Below are positions 20,145 through 29,087 of a stretch of 64,000 nt of DNA, one piece after another. The notes under the pieces are model-generated. The model worked only from the letters and a program-made list of their open reading frames with translations. It did not search any database and was not told the DNA's origin. The translations under genes were made by a program, and so were the position numbers. Location: NCBI GenBank assembly GCA_000149225.2, contig CM000688.1, forward strand, positions 434,001 to 498,000. Direction: 5' to 3'. Source of the stretch: Lachancea kluyveri NRRL Y-12651 (Eukaryota > Ascomycota > Saccharomycetes > Saccharomycetales > Saccharomycetaceae). The stretch's first letter is position 1, and each line of letters opens with the position of its first letter.

Positions 20145-21236
20145 ATGGCAAAGAGAAGCTTCTACGCTGTACAAAATGGCAGGAATCAGGGTGTTTTCAA
20201 CACCTGGAACGATTGTAAAAACCAGGTACAGGGTTATTCTGGTGCCATATACAAAAAATTTGACACTTTTGCAGAGGCTCAGGCATTTGCTGATGGAGGT
20301 CGTACAGGTCGTAATCTAAGAAATGGGCTTGGTACTCATACAGGGGAAAACAGTAATATTTCTAACAGTTCTAGGTCTACCGGTCGCTTCAAGCAGGATT
20401 CCAAAGATACATTAGACTCTTCAAAAACCTTTCGTGCACCTCCTTCTGCTAAGGTTTCCAAAAAGCCTGTTTCCAAAAAGCCTGTTTCCAAATATTCAGG
20501 AAACAAATATTATTCCGTAAAAAGCTCTAATCCTGCTTTGGCAAACAGGATCTTTACCAATTGGTCAGACTGTCAAAAATATATTTCAGGTCAAAGAGGT
20601 ATTTCTTTCAAGAAATTTGAAAGTGAAGAGGAAGCTAAAGCATTCATTACAGGCCATGGAAGCAACGATTACAAACATATTGGTATTTCGGAAAAAGAAT
20701 TCGTTTCCAGTCACAAAATCCCAAGCTCATCAGTTAAATATGACAAAGTGTTAAACGTTTATTGTGATGGCTCTGCCCTGTCCAACGGATCTAGTCATTC
20801 CCGTGCCGGCTATGGTGTTTACTTCGAAGGAGAGCCAGAAAGGAGTATCTCCAAACCATTGAAGATTGGTGCACAGACAAACAATCGTGCCGAGATTCAA
20901 GCTGTATCAGAAGCATTAGAGGTAATTTGGGGATCTTTAGTTGACAATGAGACCAAATTCATTTACCAGATCAAAACTGATTCCGAATATGTGGCCAAAT
21001 TACTAAACGATAGGTATATAACTTATGATGAAAAAAAGATGAAGGAGTTACCAAACGCAGACTTAGTTGTACCATTGATTAAGAACTTTATTAAGGTTAA
21101 GAAATATTACGAGGTTAACAAAGATGTTTTTGCAAATAATGGCAAGTATCAAATAGAGTGGGTCAAGGGCCATGCTGGTCAAGAGGGTAATGAAATTGCG
21201 GACGAGTTGGCTAGACAAGGCGCCGCAAAGTCTTAG
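20145..21236 (+). CDS. RNH1: Ribonuclease H1
   Basis: Orthologue of S. cerevisiae RNH1 (YMR234W, 348 residues; 363 here), which degrades RNA in R-loops and hybrids. Two hybrid-binding domains at about 6-48 (FYAVQNGR) and 121-169 (YYSVKSSNP) precede the RNase H fold from about 200. Catalytic residues Asp208 (YCDGSA), Glu250 (NNRAEI), Asp279 (TDSEYV), Asp353 (IADELA) and His343 are present. The linker has a short tandem repeat (VSKKP twice, nucleotides about 20454-20490), a polymorphism-prone spot. Start at the ATG just before KRSFYAVQ, with the first domain beginning at once, as in the family. Confidence 0.96.
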   Translation: MAKRSFYAVQNGRNQGVFNTWNDCKNQVQGYSGAIYKKFDTFAEAQAFADGGRTGRNLRNGLGTHTGENSNISNSSRSTGRFKQDSKDTLDSSKTFRAPPSAKVSKKPVSKKPVSKYSGNKYYSVKSSNPALANRIFTNWSDCQKYISGQRGISFKKFESEEEAKAFITGHGSNDYKHIGISEKEFVSSHKIPSSSVKYDKVLNVYCDGSALSNGSSHSRAGYGVYFEGEPERSISKPLKIGAQTNNRAEIQAVSEALEVIWGSLVDNETKFIYQIKTDSEYVAKLLNDRYITYDEKKMKELPNADLVVPLIKNFIKVKKYYEVNKDVFANNGKYQIEWVKGHAGQEGNEIADELARQGAAKS

Positions 21237-21427
21237 ATATCAACGTAAAAACTTATACAATAAGTAAGTTTTCATGATATTGAAAGATCAATCCCCTTAC
21301 AACATAGGCTTTACTAGCTGTCGCTAAAAGGATCCGAATTTGTCAGTTGATAACAAGCCTTATGTTACAAGGCGTCGAATCTGTTTAACTGGCTTGAAAA
21401 TCCAAAAGTATAGATGCAGTTTCTCTT

Positions 21428-21434
21428 TTACCCG
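21428..21434 (+). promoter_or_regulatory. Possible Reb1 site between convergent genes
   Basis: TTACCCG, the Reb1 core, lies in the 304-bp gap between the 3' ends of RNH1 and the ABM gene. No promoter is expected there, so a roadblock-terminator role is the natural inference. Confidence 0.45.
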
Positions 21435-21540
21435 TCCTTTTTATCTTTACTAATGCCTCTAACAAAGAGATGTACCAAGTAGTCTTTATTAAACAACTTT
21501 ACAAGTTAACCTAGAGATTTAAATAATTTATTCACAGATT

Positions 21541-21879
21541 TCAAGAATGGTGATCATGCAGCGAATACGCTTTTTCAACTTTTGCAATTCGAGTTTTAAA
21601 TTGGCTATAAAAGACTTCTTTTCCTAACTGCTGCGCAAGCTTATGTTCATGTTGCGTTTTCCAGTTCAGAATACTTTTTTTATCACTCCAATAACTAATT
21701 GTAATACCGAACCCTGTTTTTGGATCTCTTACACTTTCTAGCCCCAGGAAGCCTGGCATAGTTTTGGCTAATTTAACCATTCTGTCACCAATCACCTCGT
21801 ACTTATCTAATTCTTCTCCGGAAAGGGTACTACTAAAACTAACCAAATAGTACGGTGGCTTTGGCGTATTCGCAAACAT
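21541..21879 (-). CDS. ABM-domain monooxygenase-like small protein
   Basis: A 112-residue protein of the antibiotic-biosynthesis-monooxygenase (dimeric alpha-beta barrel) type. Features seen: N-terminal strand YYLVSFSSTL, the helix region with MPGFLGLESVRDPKTGFGITISYW near 42-65, W73 with a following H-x-H (QHEHK), and a closing strand FKTRIAKVEKAY. This layout is common in bacterial HmoA/YqjZ-like proteins. I know of no S. cerevisiae homologue at this locus, so horizontal acquisition is possible. Family members oxidise small aromatics or degrade haem without a fixed cofactor; the substrate here is unknown. ATG at 21879; no targeting signal. It is convergent with RNH1 and its base composition looks like its neighbours, so any transfer is not recent. 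Confidence 0.8.
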   Translation of the reverse strand: MFANTPKPPYYLVSFSSTLSGEELDKYEVIGDRMVKLAKTMPGFLGLESVRDPKTGFGITISYWSDKKSILNWKTQHEHKLAQQLGKEVFYSQFKTRIAKVEKAYSLHDHHS

Positions 21880-22210
21880 TGCTTATTTCCAGCCAACGGT
21901 CCTCTCGTCCCAACCAGAAGGTTGACACTGGGTTTCCCATCCGATTTTATATAAACACTGAAAAAAAATCAGTCATCACAGTACCTGCACTTTTATAAAA
22001 GCCACCAAATAACATTTCTTTCATAGTAGAAAAGAAAAGAAAAGATGCCGAGAATATAATTAGTACAAGATAATGATAACAGTTTCTTGCTTTTGAGAAA
22101 GGCTGCTTGGACACAATAAAGAGTTAAATTGGCTTTGAAGAGATTAAAGAGTTAGACATTTTTACCGTGGTTAGACTTGTAGTTATGACACAAAACTGTG
22201 GAATGATATT
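21880..22210. other. Upstream region of the ABM gene
   Basis: 331 bases, AT-rich, with TATATAAA-like sequence near 21946 on the reverse strand that could serve the ABM gene. No other feature seen. Confidence 0.4.
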
Positions 22211-22935
22211 TTAAGCACCCATTAAAAACAGCTTGGTGTCACTAAGGGCTGTTGGTACTTGTATCTGAACATTTTCGTAATGAACATAGTCTTGTTTCCA
22301 GTCAAGCAGCCCTAATAAAAAACTGGCATCAGCCCTCCGGTTACGACTAGATGGGACTTTACCACTCATCATATGCCTGGTGCAAATTCTCACATTTTTT
22401 GTTAAAAGTTTATATTGGATTACGTTTGGATGTCCTTATTTCACACAATGCGAGTAATCTGGGCATTTCATATAGGGTACATGCTTTTTGTGTGAACTCA
22501 CCCATAAAGGCAGTTGTTTTAAGCCTCGAGTTATGTAATAATTATAAGAGCTGACTGTATCTCATATATTATAAATACGACGTACTAAAAACTCTAATTA
22601 ACCAAAAGTACTTTCCTTTTTGGGATCGGTACGGTTGCAGTACCAGCACCACCGATATGTTAGACGTCTTTACCGACTAAAACAGTAGAATCTGAACCAG
22701 CGGGAATATACACAGGGTCTATATCGGAGAATTGTAAAAATTTCAAGTTTCAAAGATGTAGACCATTTATTGAACTTGGAATTTTATCTATGGGAATCAC
22801 AACATCGGTCTGTTGCGTCAATCCGACCAAATGCCACGGAGAATTGATGATTCTGAGATAATGCACAACATTTTTATTTGGAGGCCACACACACACACAT
22901 ATGAGATAGTTAAAATGAATTTTTAAAAAATACAT
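22211..22935 (-). pseudogene. Decayed protein-coding relic, family unknown
   Basis: On the minus strand one frame reads protein-like over about 60 codons through at least two stops: the peptide-like pieces TDVVIPIDK, FSDIDPVYIPAGSDSTVLVG and HIGGAGTATVPIP occur in order without a frame change. A further open piece (22211-22393, with DWKQDYVHYENVQIQVPTAL) lies downstream on the same strand. The composition (VYIPAGS, GGAGT, VPIP) looks like a real folded protein rather than random AT-rich translation. I do not recognise the family and cannot show that both pieces come from one gene. It sits between the ABM gene and TIM18, where S. cerevisiae has nothing comparable. Confidence 0.35.
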
Positions 22936-23267
22936 GAATCACTGCATGGTTGGCAGCCTAACTACATACAGGGTGTTTACAAACATGGTTTAAAATACGT
23001 GTATCGGGCTTAGTGCGATATTGCATTACTTAACATTTTTTTCTTTTGGGAACTCCGTTGAAAACAAGATAATTTTGATGTAGCTTACAAACAAAACAAG
23101 AGACTTTTTACCTCTATGGACTAAACTCACCCATATATATACCTACAAATGCTTGTGCTTCTTGAAAAAATACAAAGCCAAATTGGCTAGAATGTAGACA
23201 AAAGGTATGAAAATCAAAAATAAATAATTATTCTAATAAATACAAGTATCATTTAAATAGTCATCTT
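22936..23267. other. Gap downstream of TIM18
   Basis: 332 bases, strongly AT-rich toward TIM18 and likely its 3' UTR and terminator. No gene seen. A short (AC)n run lies just upstream at about 22887-22900. Confidence 0.45.
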
Positions 23268-23828
23268 TTAGTATCTTCCAAATACATAAAGATTCGACTC
23301 GTCGTCCTTCCACAATCTCCGAATTAAATCACATAAACCATTGTTATTGGTCTCTAATTCATAAACACCGTAAAGGCCCACCGCAGATCCGAAATACAAC
23401 AGAGACATCGCAGATGTATGCCAAAAGCCAAATTTTCTCTTAGGAATGTAATCAACAATGCAGCTGGTGAGACCTAACTGGACATGAATCAACAAGGTGC
23501 TACATAATGCTGCGTCTAGAATTGGATAAGTGACACCGCTGGAAAGAGCACCGTACAATGGAATCATAGTTAATGGAATCAAGGAGACTGCAGTAATACG
23601 TTCGTAGTCCCAGTGATAAGAGCCGTGGAAATAATCAGGTGCAGGTGGCTTGACAGCCTCATTGACAGTACCAACCACACCACCTGGAGGTGGGGGAATT
23701 AGCTTAAATTTACTCAAGTCCGGTTTTAATGAAATATATCTCTGAGCATTCCTACTTAGCAGGTCTGGAGTTCTCACTAATCCTAGTGTAGGTCTATGCA
23801 GATATGGAGCCAAAAAGGGTCTAAACAT
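23268..23828 (-). CDS. TIM18: TIM22-complex subunit Tim18
   Basis: Orthologue of S. cerevisiae TIM18 (YOR297C, 192 residues; 186 here), a subunit of the TIM22 translocase that inserts carrier proteins into the inner mitochondrial membrane. It belongs to the CybS/Sdh4 family: a presequence rich in Arg and lacking acids (MFRPFLAPYLHRP...), a matrix segment with PPPPGGVVGTVNEAV, the DYFHGSYHWDYERI motif typical of Sdh4/Tim18, and three hydrophobic helices near 83-165. By sequence alone Sdh4 is the alternative. Position between YOR296W and MUM3 counterparts decides for Tim18. Confidence 0.9.
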   Translation of the reverse strand: MFRPFLAPYLHRPTLGLVRTPDLLSRNAQRYISLKPDLSKFKLIPPPPGGVVGTVNEAVKPPAPDYFHGSYHWDYERITAVSLIPLTMIPLYGALSSGVTYPILDAALCSTLLIHVQLGLTSCIVDYIPKRKFGFWHTSAMSLLYFGSAVGLYGVYELETNNNGLCDLIRRLWKDDESNLYVFGRY

Positions 23829-24610
23829 CGGAGAGGGTTTGTATATGGTATACCTTTTGTGATTAGGCTCTCTGGAGGATGATGGATCTAGTTATTAAGA
23901 GAAAACGAGTGAACACTGCGTTTTGTGTAAGACAAACATTTTGTACGGATTTCAATAAGATATCTAACAGAAGAAGCATAGATGTAAGAACCTTAAGTTA
24001 CACCATATTGTGTATTTGGAATGATACAGACTTGCTAATAATGTACATGGTAACACTGGATAATATTGAGCCCATATAAATAGTGGGGATGATAAACTTT
24101 TTAAATCGTATTTAAAAATGCTGCACTTTGTAATAACTCCGAACACAAGTTCTTCTTTCTTACTGTATTACTGAAGATTGACCATGCTGTTAGAGCCTAA
24201 GTTTAGTATTTCATAATAGATTCTCTGACTAAAGGTTTTGAAAGCGCTATGTCAAATATATGAAAGGAGATTTGATGCATTACTAGGCTTGAAAGAATAA
24301 ATAATATCAAGCATGCGAGAATCCAGAAATTTGGGTCGAAACATTGCGCTTCTTTACACTATCATATACAATGGAACAGAAATGTCACTGCTTTTTAATT
24401 GTTTGAGAGGCAGAATAGGCTAACGACTTCAATTGGTGAAATTGACGCTCGGCAACGGTTCGAGCCTCGTGCTTTCGTGAAGTCCTCGTTCATGGCCGAT
24501 TGCGTCGCCAGGACACAAAATGTGAAGGCCAGAAAATAAGATGTGATCGAGCTAGTGACAAACGTTTCTTGTACTGTTTTTACAACAATCATTCAAAAGT
24601 TCAAACCAAG
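23829..24610. other. TIM18-MUM3 divergent intergenic region
   Basis: 782 bases with no supported gene. Near its right end a 15-codon AUG frame (24492-24539) precedes MUM3 and overlaps a middle-sporulation element, so it counts as a uORF only if transcription starts upstream of it. The MUM3 frame itself stays open upstream to 24500 without an ATG. Confidence 0.5.
24512..24520 (+). promoter_or_regulatory. Middle sporulation element upstream of MUM3
   Basis: GACACAAAA is a perfect match to the Ndt80 site (consensus DNCRCAAAW), about 90 bp before the MUM3 ATG. MUM3 is a mid-meiotic gene in S. cerevisiae, so this site fits conserved Ndt80 control. Confidence 0.75.
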
Positions 24611-26002
24611 ATGCCGTTGATTGATACCATCGAGACCCATTTTACGGGCCCTCGCTCAGATTTGAGATCTATGGGAATATTCACAGTTGCAAAGATTTTA
24701 GTTCAGGTTTGTTCCATATTGCGATATATAGTCTTCTACACAATTTGGGGCGGTGTTGTGTTTGTATTGGATCGGTTGGTGAATGGCCAACCGTGTAAAT
24801 GGATTATCAAGACAAAAATCAGCATTATAAATCGTGTACCAATTGTTGGCAAGCCAATTGCCAGAAAACTAGACAGTTGTGTAATGTTATTCAGTGATAC
24901 AGTATTGGCTAAATTAGAGTCTATTAAAATGTTCATTGAAACCCTGTTCCAACTTTCAATTATAGACATGACATTAAAGAATAAAAACGTGAAATTAGTT
25001 ATCACTGGCGAAAAGTTAGACTTTACTGATGCCCAGAATCGCCAATCTACATCCCTTTTAGTCTCAAACCACCGGTCAATAATGGATTACGTTTTGATAA
25101 ACTACTTGGTCCAAGTAGGCAGCTGCAAAGAATCGAGCTCTAGAAAATATCTATGGTCAAAAATTATACCTGGCAGCAAACAGATCAGCACATTTCCCAA
25201 AGTTAACTTCATCACCTGGTCAAAAATCACCAATTTTCCCAAGCTTTCCCTTCTCTTTAACATATTGAGTAAAGATGAAAATTGCTCTGTCACACCTAGT
25301 AAAATCAAGAAGCATTTAGAAACCCATGGTAACAGCGTATTGGCGATATTTCCAGAAGTTAATATAATCACGCCTGAACTATCCATAGTTCAAAGAAAAT
25401 TAACAGAGGAATATGATCTACCACGGCTAAAGAACTTGCTTTACCCACGCTTCAAAAATTTTATTTCCACGATAAAGTGTTTTGCTCGTATCAAGCATGT
25501 CAAAAGACGTGACCATAAGTTCAAGAAAGTCGTGGATAAGGTAGACAAGTTGGTGAATAAAGTGAAAGATGGCAATCAAGTTAATGATAAAGAAGTTGCA
25601 CAATTGAACATGTTTTTGTGTAATGAAGCTGAAAATGCCACTATGGGTGCCAAGGGTACCGAGCAGCAGAAATTTATCAACATCAATGACAGTATTTTTG
25701 ACTTGACCATAGTATACTACCAACCCATTTTGACCGATGATACGCACACGCATGATCATACTGGCCAGCAAGGAGACGATCGCCACTACCAATTAGAGCA
25801 AATAACACCATCGTTATTCCAGTTCTTGGGTATTCGCAATAGTGAAAGTCCCCCAATAGTAATAAGAGTTGATGTCAAAAAGCACGAACTATCCCAGATA
25901 ATTCAAGAAAAGGAACGGAAGCTAGAGAAATGGCTAGAAACGAATTGGTGCATGAAAGACAAAACGGTTGACTCCATGGAAAGTAATGTTAAAATTAGTT
26001 AG
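24611..26002 (+). CDS. MUM3: Sporulation acyltransferase-like protein Mum3
   Basis: Orthologue of S. cerevisiae MUM3 (YOR298W, 479 residues; 463 here), required for outer spore wall formation. Hydrophobic segments near 30-55 suggest membrane attachment, probably ER or lipid droplet. The acyltransferase (PlsC/LPLAT) motif I is present as NHRSIMD (His about 154, Asp 159), followed by the motif III-like IFPEVN near 250, so it likely transfers acyl groups to lipid or spore-wall precursors. The C-terminal third is charged and variable. I start at ATG 24611 (MPLIDTIETH); the longer upstream frame lacks an ATG. Ndt80 site upstream. Confidence 0.9.
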   Translation: MPLIDTIETHFTGPRSDLRSMGIFTVAKILVQVCSILRYIVFYTIWGGVVFVLDRLVNGQPCKWIIKTKISIINRVPIVGKPIARKLDSCVMLFSDTVLAKLESIKMFIETLFQLSIIDMTLKNKNVKLVITGEKLDFTDAQNRQSTSLLVSNHRSIMDYVLINYLVQVGSCKESSSRKYLWSKIIPGSKQISTFPKVNFITWSKITNFPKLSLLFNILSKDENCSVTPSKIKKHLETHGNSVLAIFPEVNIITPELSIVQRKLTEEYDLPRLKNLLYPRFKNFISTIKCFARIKHVKRRDHKFKKVVDKVDKLVNKVKDGNQVNDKEVAQLNMFLCNEAENATMGAKGTEQQKFININDSIFDLTIVYYQPILTDDTHTHDHTGQQGDDRHYQLEQITPSLFQFLGIRNSESPPIVIRVDVKKHELSQIIQEKERKLEKWLETNWCMKDKTVDSMESNVKIS

Positions 26003-26124
26003 AAAACAAGTGTTGAACAACACGCACAAAAAAACAAAAAAAAAAAAACAAAAAAAAACGCTATATAACAGTTTCTATAATACGGCAAGCTAAGCGGGAG
26101 AAGTGAATAAAGCATTTTAGCTGC

Positions 26125-27354
26125 TTAAATGTGCGTCTTTTCCAACTCCTCGGCCAAATCCTCGATCTGGGATTCCAACATGCCCTTTTCTAAAGTTTCT
26201 AAATCAATTTCCTCCAACTCTTCAGCATCTTCTTCTTCTTCGCTTTCCTCATCATCATCTTCTTCTTCGCTATCAACTTCTTCCAAATCATCCAAATCGT
26301 CCAATTCGCCGGCAAAAACCTCTTGTAGTGTCTCCAATGGTTCAGAATCTTCTTCAAATCTGTTACCATTCAATTCCAGAGATTTTAGAGAAGGTAGTTT
26401 ATCATCCTTCAAGGCAGGCAATAACGCGTTGACCAGAGTCTCTTGGGTTATCTCATTGTATTGCAATTTTAGATTTTCCAAAGCTGGGAACTCATTCTCA
26501 CGCAACACACGGATAACAGCATCACTACCTTTACCCTTTAACAAACAATCGTTTACATTTAGTTCCACCAAAGAATTCTTCCATTCTGGCAAAGTTTCTG
26601 CAAGGACCAAACTTGCAGATGTAGTAAACGTGTTGTCTTGCAAGTCAACTACCTCTAACCCCGTGTTGTATTTTAAACCATATTTAATCAAAGTGGCAAC
26701 ACCCTTTGGTCTAATACCATTTTGGTACAGCTTGACAACCTTCAAGCCTTGTCCATGGTTTTTTAACCCTAGCGCCAAACAAGCAGCGGAACCATTTTCC
26801 AACCTGTTTCTACCACAAATAAAAGTTTCTAAAAACGGCTTGCCCTCTTTTTTCTTCTTTTCCGCTAGTTGGAATAAAGCCTTACCAATTCTTTCACCAG
26901 CGAAAGGACCCATACCGTTGTTACTGAGAATCAAATGTTTCAAATTGACCGCATTAGAGATATATCTTTCTAGAATGTCGATTGTTCTCAAACCGAATGC
27001 GTTATCGGACAAATTTAAGATTTCCAGCTTTGGACATTTCAAAAGTACTGGGAGTAGTAAGTTCAAGGACTTGACAACTTCATCAACCAATCTAGATGTA
27101 TAAAGGTCAGCAAAGTTAATTTCGGTAACATTCAACTTTACCGAGTCGTGGTCTGCGATAAACTTGGACAAAGCAGAAGAAGCTTCAATACCAATGGTGT
27201 TGCCGGAGAAATCCAACTTAGTAATCTTTTCAGATTTGGAAAGATCATCTAAATACGGTTCGATATCGTCTGCTGAAGTCAACTTCAAAGCCTTATTGGC
27301 AATGGAGAAAACGTTAGTGTCCTGATGTATTGGAGTAAAATGTAGAGTGGCCAT
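26125..27354 (-). CDS. RNA1: Ran GTPase-activating protein Rna1
   Basis: RanGAP, which stimulates GTP hydrolysis by Gsp1 in the cytoplasm and so sustains nuclear transport. Orthologue of S. cerevisiae YMR235C (407 residues; 409 here). Eleven or so leucine-rich repeats (for example LEILNLSDNAFG, LKHLILSNNGMG, LEVVDLQDNTF, LKSLELNGNRF) fill residues about 40-340, then a long Asp/Glu tail (about 350-385) and a short C-terminal segment. Family residues include Asn/Asp on the GAP face (CGRNRLENGS). The ATG at 27354 gives the usual short N-terminal extension. Confidence 0.97.
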   Translation of the reverse strand: MATLHFTPIHQDTNVFSIANKALKLTSADDIEPYLDDLSKSEKITKLDFSGNTIGIEASSALSKFIADHDSVKLNVTEINFADLYTSRLVDEVVKSLNLLLPVLLKCPKLEILNLSDNAFGLRTIDILERYISNAVNLKHLILSNNGMGPFAGERIGKALFQLAEKKKKEGKPFLETFICGRNRLENGSAACLALGLKNHGQGLKVVKLYQNGIRPKGVATLIKYGLKYNTGLEVVDLQDNTFTTSASLVLAETLPEWKNSLVELNVNDCLLKGKGSDAVIRVLRENEFPALENLKLQYNEITQETLVNALLPALKDDKLPSLKSLELNGNRFEEDSEPLETLQEVFAGELDDLDDLEEVDSEEEDDDEESEEEEDAEELEEIDLETLEKGMLESQIEDLAEELEKTHI

Positions 27355-27631
27355 CTTTCAACGTACTGGATGGTTTTATCCCACATTCAACAGCAAGCGC
27401 GTGAAGAATACAAAAATACCCAGATCAGTTTTAAAATTTTCACAGAAGCGGATGAAAGTAAAAAAATCATGCCACACGGAGAAGTTGATGGAAAACTATA
27501 GAAAAAACTTCAATATGGACGTAAGAAAAAAAACATTAACTGTATGTAGAGAGGGTATGCAGAGTCATTAGTAAAATACATCAGGAGTTTGAGAATAAAA
27601 ATAACTTAGTGGACGGCGTAAGCCGAGTCAT

Positions 27632-28084
27632 TTATTTCTTCTTTGGACCCAATGGTTCACCGATGTTCTTACCTCTCAACTTGACACCCAAGGCTCTTTC
27701 CAACTTAGCCAAGATCTGTTGGTTTGGAATGGCTCTGCTGGCTTCGTAGTCATTGATAACAGTAGGCTTTTCGTTGATCTTTGTAGCCAAATCCTTTTGA
27801 GTCATCTTTTTTTCACCACGCGCACGAGAAATGGCCTTACCAACGTTGGAATCCAACTTTTTTGGTACAACGATATCCGTCTCACGATCCACCTTAGTTA
27901 GTCTTTGACCTTCGTTATTACCCTTGGAGTTAGTAGTACCGTACTTCTTGTCCACAGACAAAACTAAACCAGACCTTCTAGCAGCGTTGATTTGACCCTG
28001 ACTTCTGGCCACATTGGCTCTTGGACCGGAACCGCCGGTTCTAACTCTTTGGCCGATGATAGTATTAGATTCCCATTCAGACAT
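27632..28084 (-). CDS. MBF1: Multiprotein bridging factor 1
   Basis: Orthologue of S. cerevisiae MBF1 (YOR298C-A, 151 residues; 150 here), a coactivator linking Gcn4 to TBP and a ribosome-associated factor that limits +1 frameshifting on stalled ribosomes. The N-terminal MBF1 domain ([12 protein letters not shown] start) is followed by a cro/C1-type helix-turn-helix at about 82-136 ([22 protein letters not shown]) and a lysine-rich end (GPKKK). It shares a divergent promoter with TAF9, containing a Reb1 site. Confidence 0.97.
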   Translation of the reverse strand: MSEWESNTIIGQRVRTGGSGPRANVARSQGQINAARRSGLVLSVDKKYGTTNSKGNNEGQRLTKVDRETDIVVPKKLDSNVGKAISRARGEKKMTQKDLATKINEKPTVINDYEASRAIPNQQILAKLERALGVKLRGKNIGEPLGPKKK

Positions 28085-28209
28085 TCTTTGTTGTGGTTGT
28101 TGTTTGTGCTTTCGATTGCGTTGTGTGAGAAAGAAGAAAGAAGAAGAGAGGTGAGACTAGCAAGAAGGGTTGTGTTATAGTAGTTCCTTGTTTTTTGCCA
28201 CCGACACTG

Positions 28210-28216
28210 TTACCCG
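28210..28216 (+). promoter_or_regulatory. Reb1 site in the MBF1/TAF9 divergent promoter
   Basis: TTACCCG matches the Reb1 core and lies in the 226-bp gap between the two divergent ATGs, where such sites commonly position nucleosome-free regions. Confidence 0.6.
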
Positions 28217-28310
28217 CCTTTAGATGCCGCCCAGCGAAAATTATCTATGTGTGTCAAAACACGTATCTTGAGCATCGAGAATTGCCATCTACGACGACGG
28301 TGGAACACTA

Positions 28311-28748
28311 ATGAGCAACGAACAAGAAGATAGTCCACGTGATGTGCGGTTACTACATCTACTGCTAGCTTCCCAGGCAATACACAGCTACGAAGATCAG
28401 GTTCCTTTGCAGTTGATGGACTTTGCTCACCGTTACACAAGAGGTGTGCTTAAAGACGCCATGGTGTATAATGACTATGCTGCTCAGTCTCAAGATTCCA
28501 ATAGCGCTCAGGAGTTGACAGTAGAAGACATACGGTTGGCCATTGCTGCTAATACACAGTACCAGTTCAAACCCACTGCACCTAAAGAGTTATTACTACA
28601 ACTGGCCAATGAACGTAACAAGAAGGCGTTGCCTCAGGTGATGAGTATGTGGGGTGTTCGTCTACCGCCAGAGAAGTACTGTTTGACTGGCAAGGAATGG
28701 AAACTCGACGAAGAAGTCGATGAGCAAGGGAACAAAATTGGTGATTAA
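28311..28748 (+). CDS. TAF9: TFIID/SAGA subunit Taf9
   Basis: Histone-fold TAF shared by TFIID and SAGA, pairing with Taf6. Orthologue of S. cerevisiae TAF9 (YMR236W, 157 residues; 145 here). An H3-like histone fold occupies about 5-100 (PRDVRLLHLLLASQAI, QLMDFAHRYTRGVLKDAMVYNDYA, VEDIRLAIAA). The C-terminal part has LPPEKYCLTGKEWKL, a conserved TAF9 feature. It is divergent from MBF1, with BCH1 next downstream, as in the family's gene order. Confidence 0.96.
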   Translation: MSNEQEDSPRDVRLLHLLLASQAIHSYEDQVPLQLMDFAHRYTRGVLKDAMVYNDYAAQSQDSNSAQELTVEDIRLAIAANTQYQFKPTAPKELLLQLANERNKKALPQVMSMWGVRLPPEKYCLTGKEWKLDEEVDEQGNKIGD

Positions 28749-29087
28749 TGGTATTCTGCACGCTCTAAGAAGAAAAATGACCTGTAGGTGTCTAGTGTTT
28801 GTAAATTACGATGTGTATAGAAGAAATTCAGAAGGGCAGTTCAAAAATATTGTGGTTGAGCGTGATAGTGGTGGTACATTGCTGTTTGACCTTCTCTACC
28901 CATCTCTTTCTGCTTTTATCTAGGGTTACTGGCACCTAATAGCTGGCTATGCGTGTCCGGTGCGTACTACTGTCTCTTCACACGAACAAGCCTCGAACCT
29001 GAAGAAACGCTTGAACATGGTACGGTAGATTTCTTTTCTTATAAGCAAAAAATAGGAGACTTATTTACGAAAAGACCAACAACAGTT
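28749..29087. other. TAF9-BCH1 intergenic region
   Basis: 339 bases with fragmentary frames only. Holds the TAF9 3' end and the BCH1/BUD7 promoter and leader; no clear site recognised. Confidence 0.5.

Noticed and set aside
26129-27103. 324-codon plus-strand frame inside RNA1
   Set aside because: It is antisense to the RNA1 leucine-rich repeats and acidic tail, which produce Ser-rich antisense translation. Shadow of RNA1.
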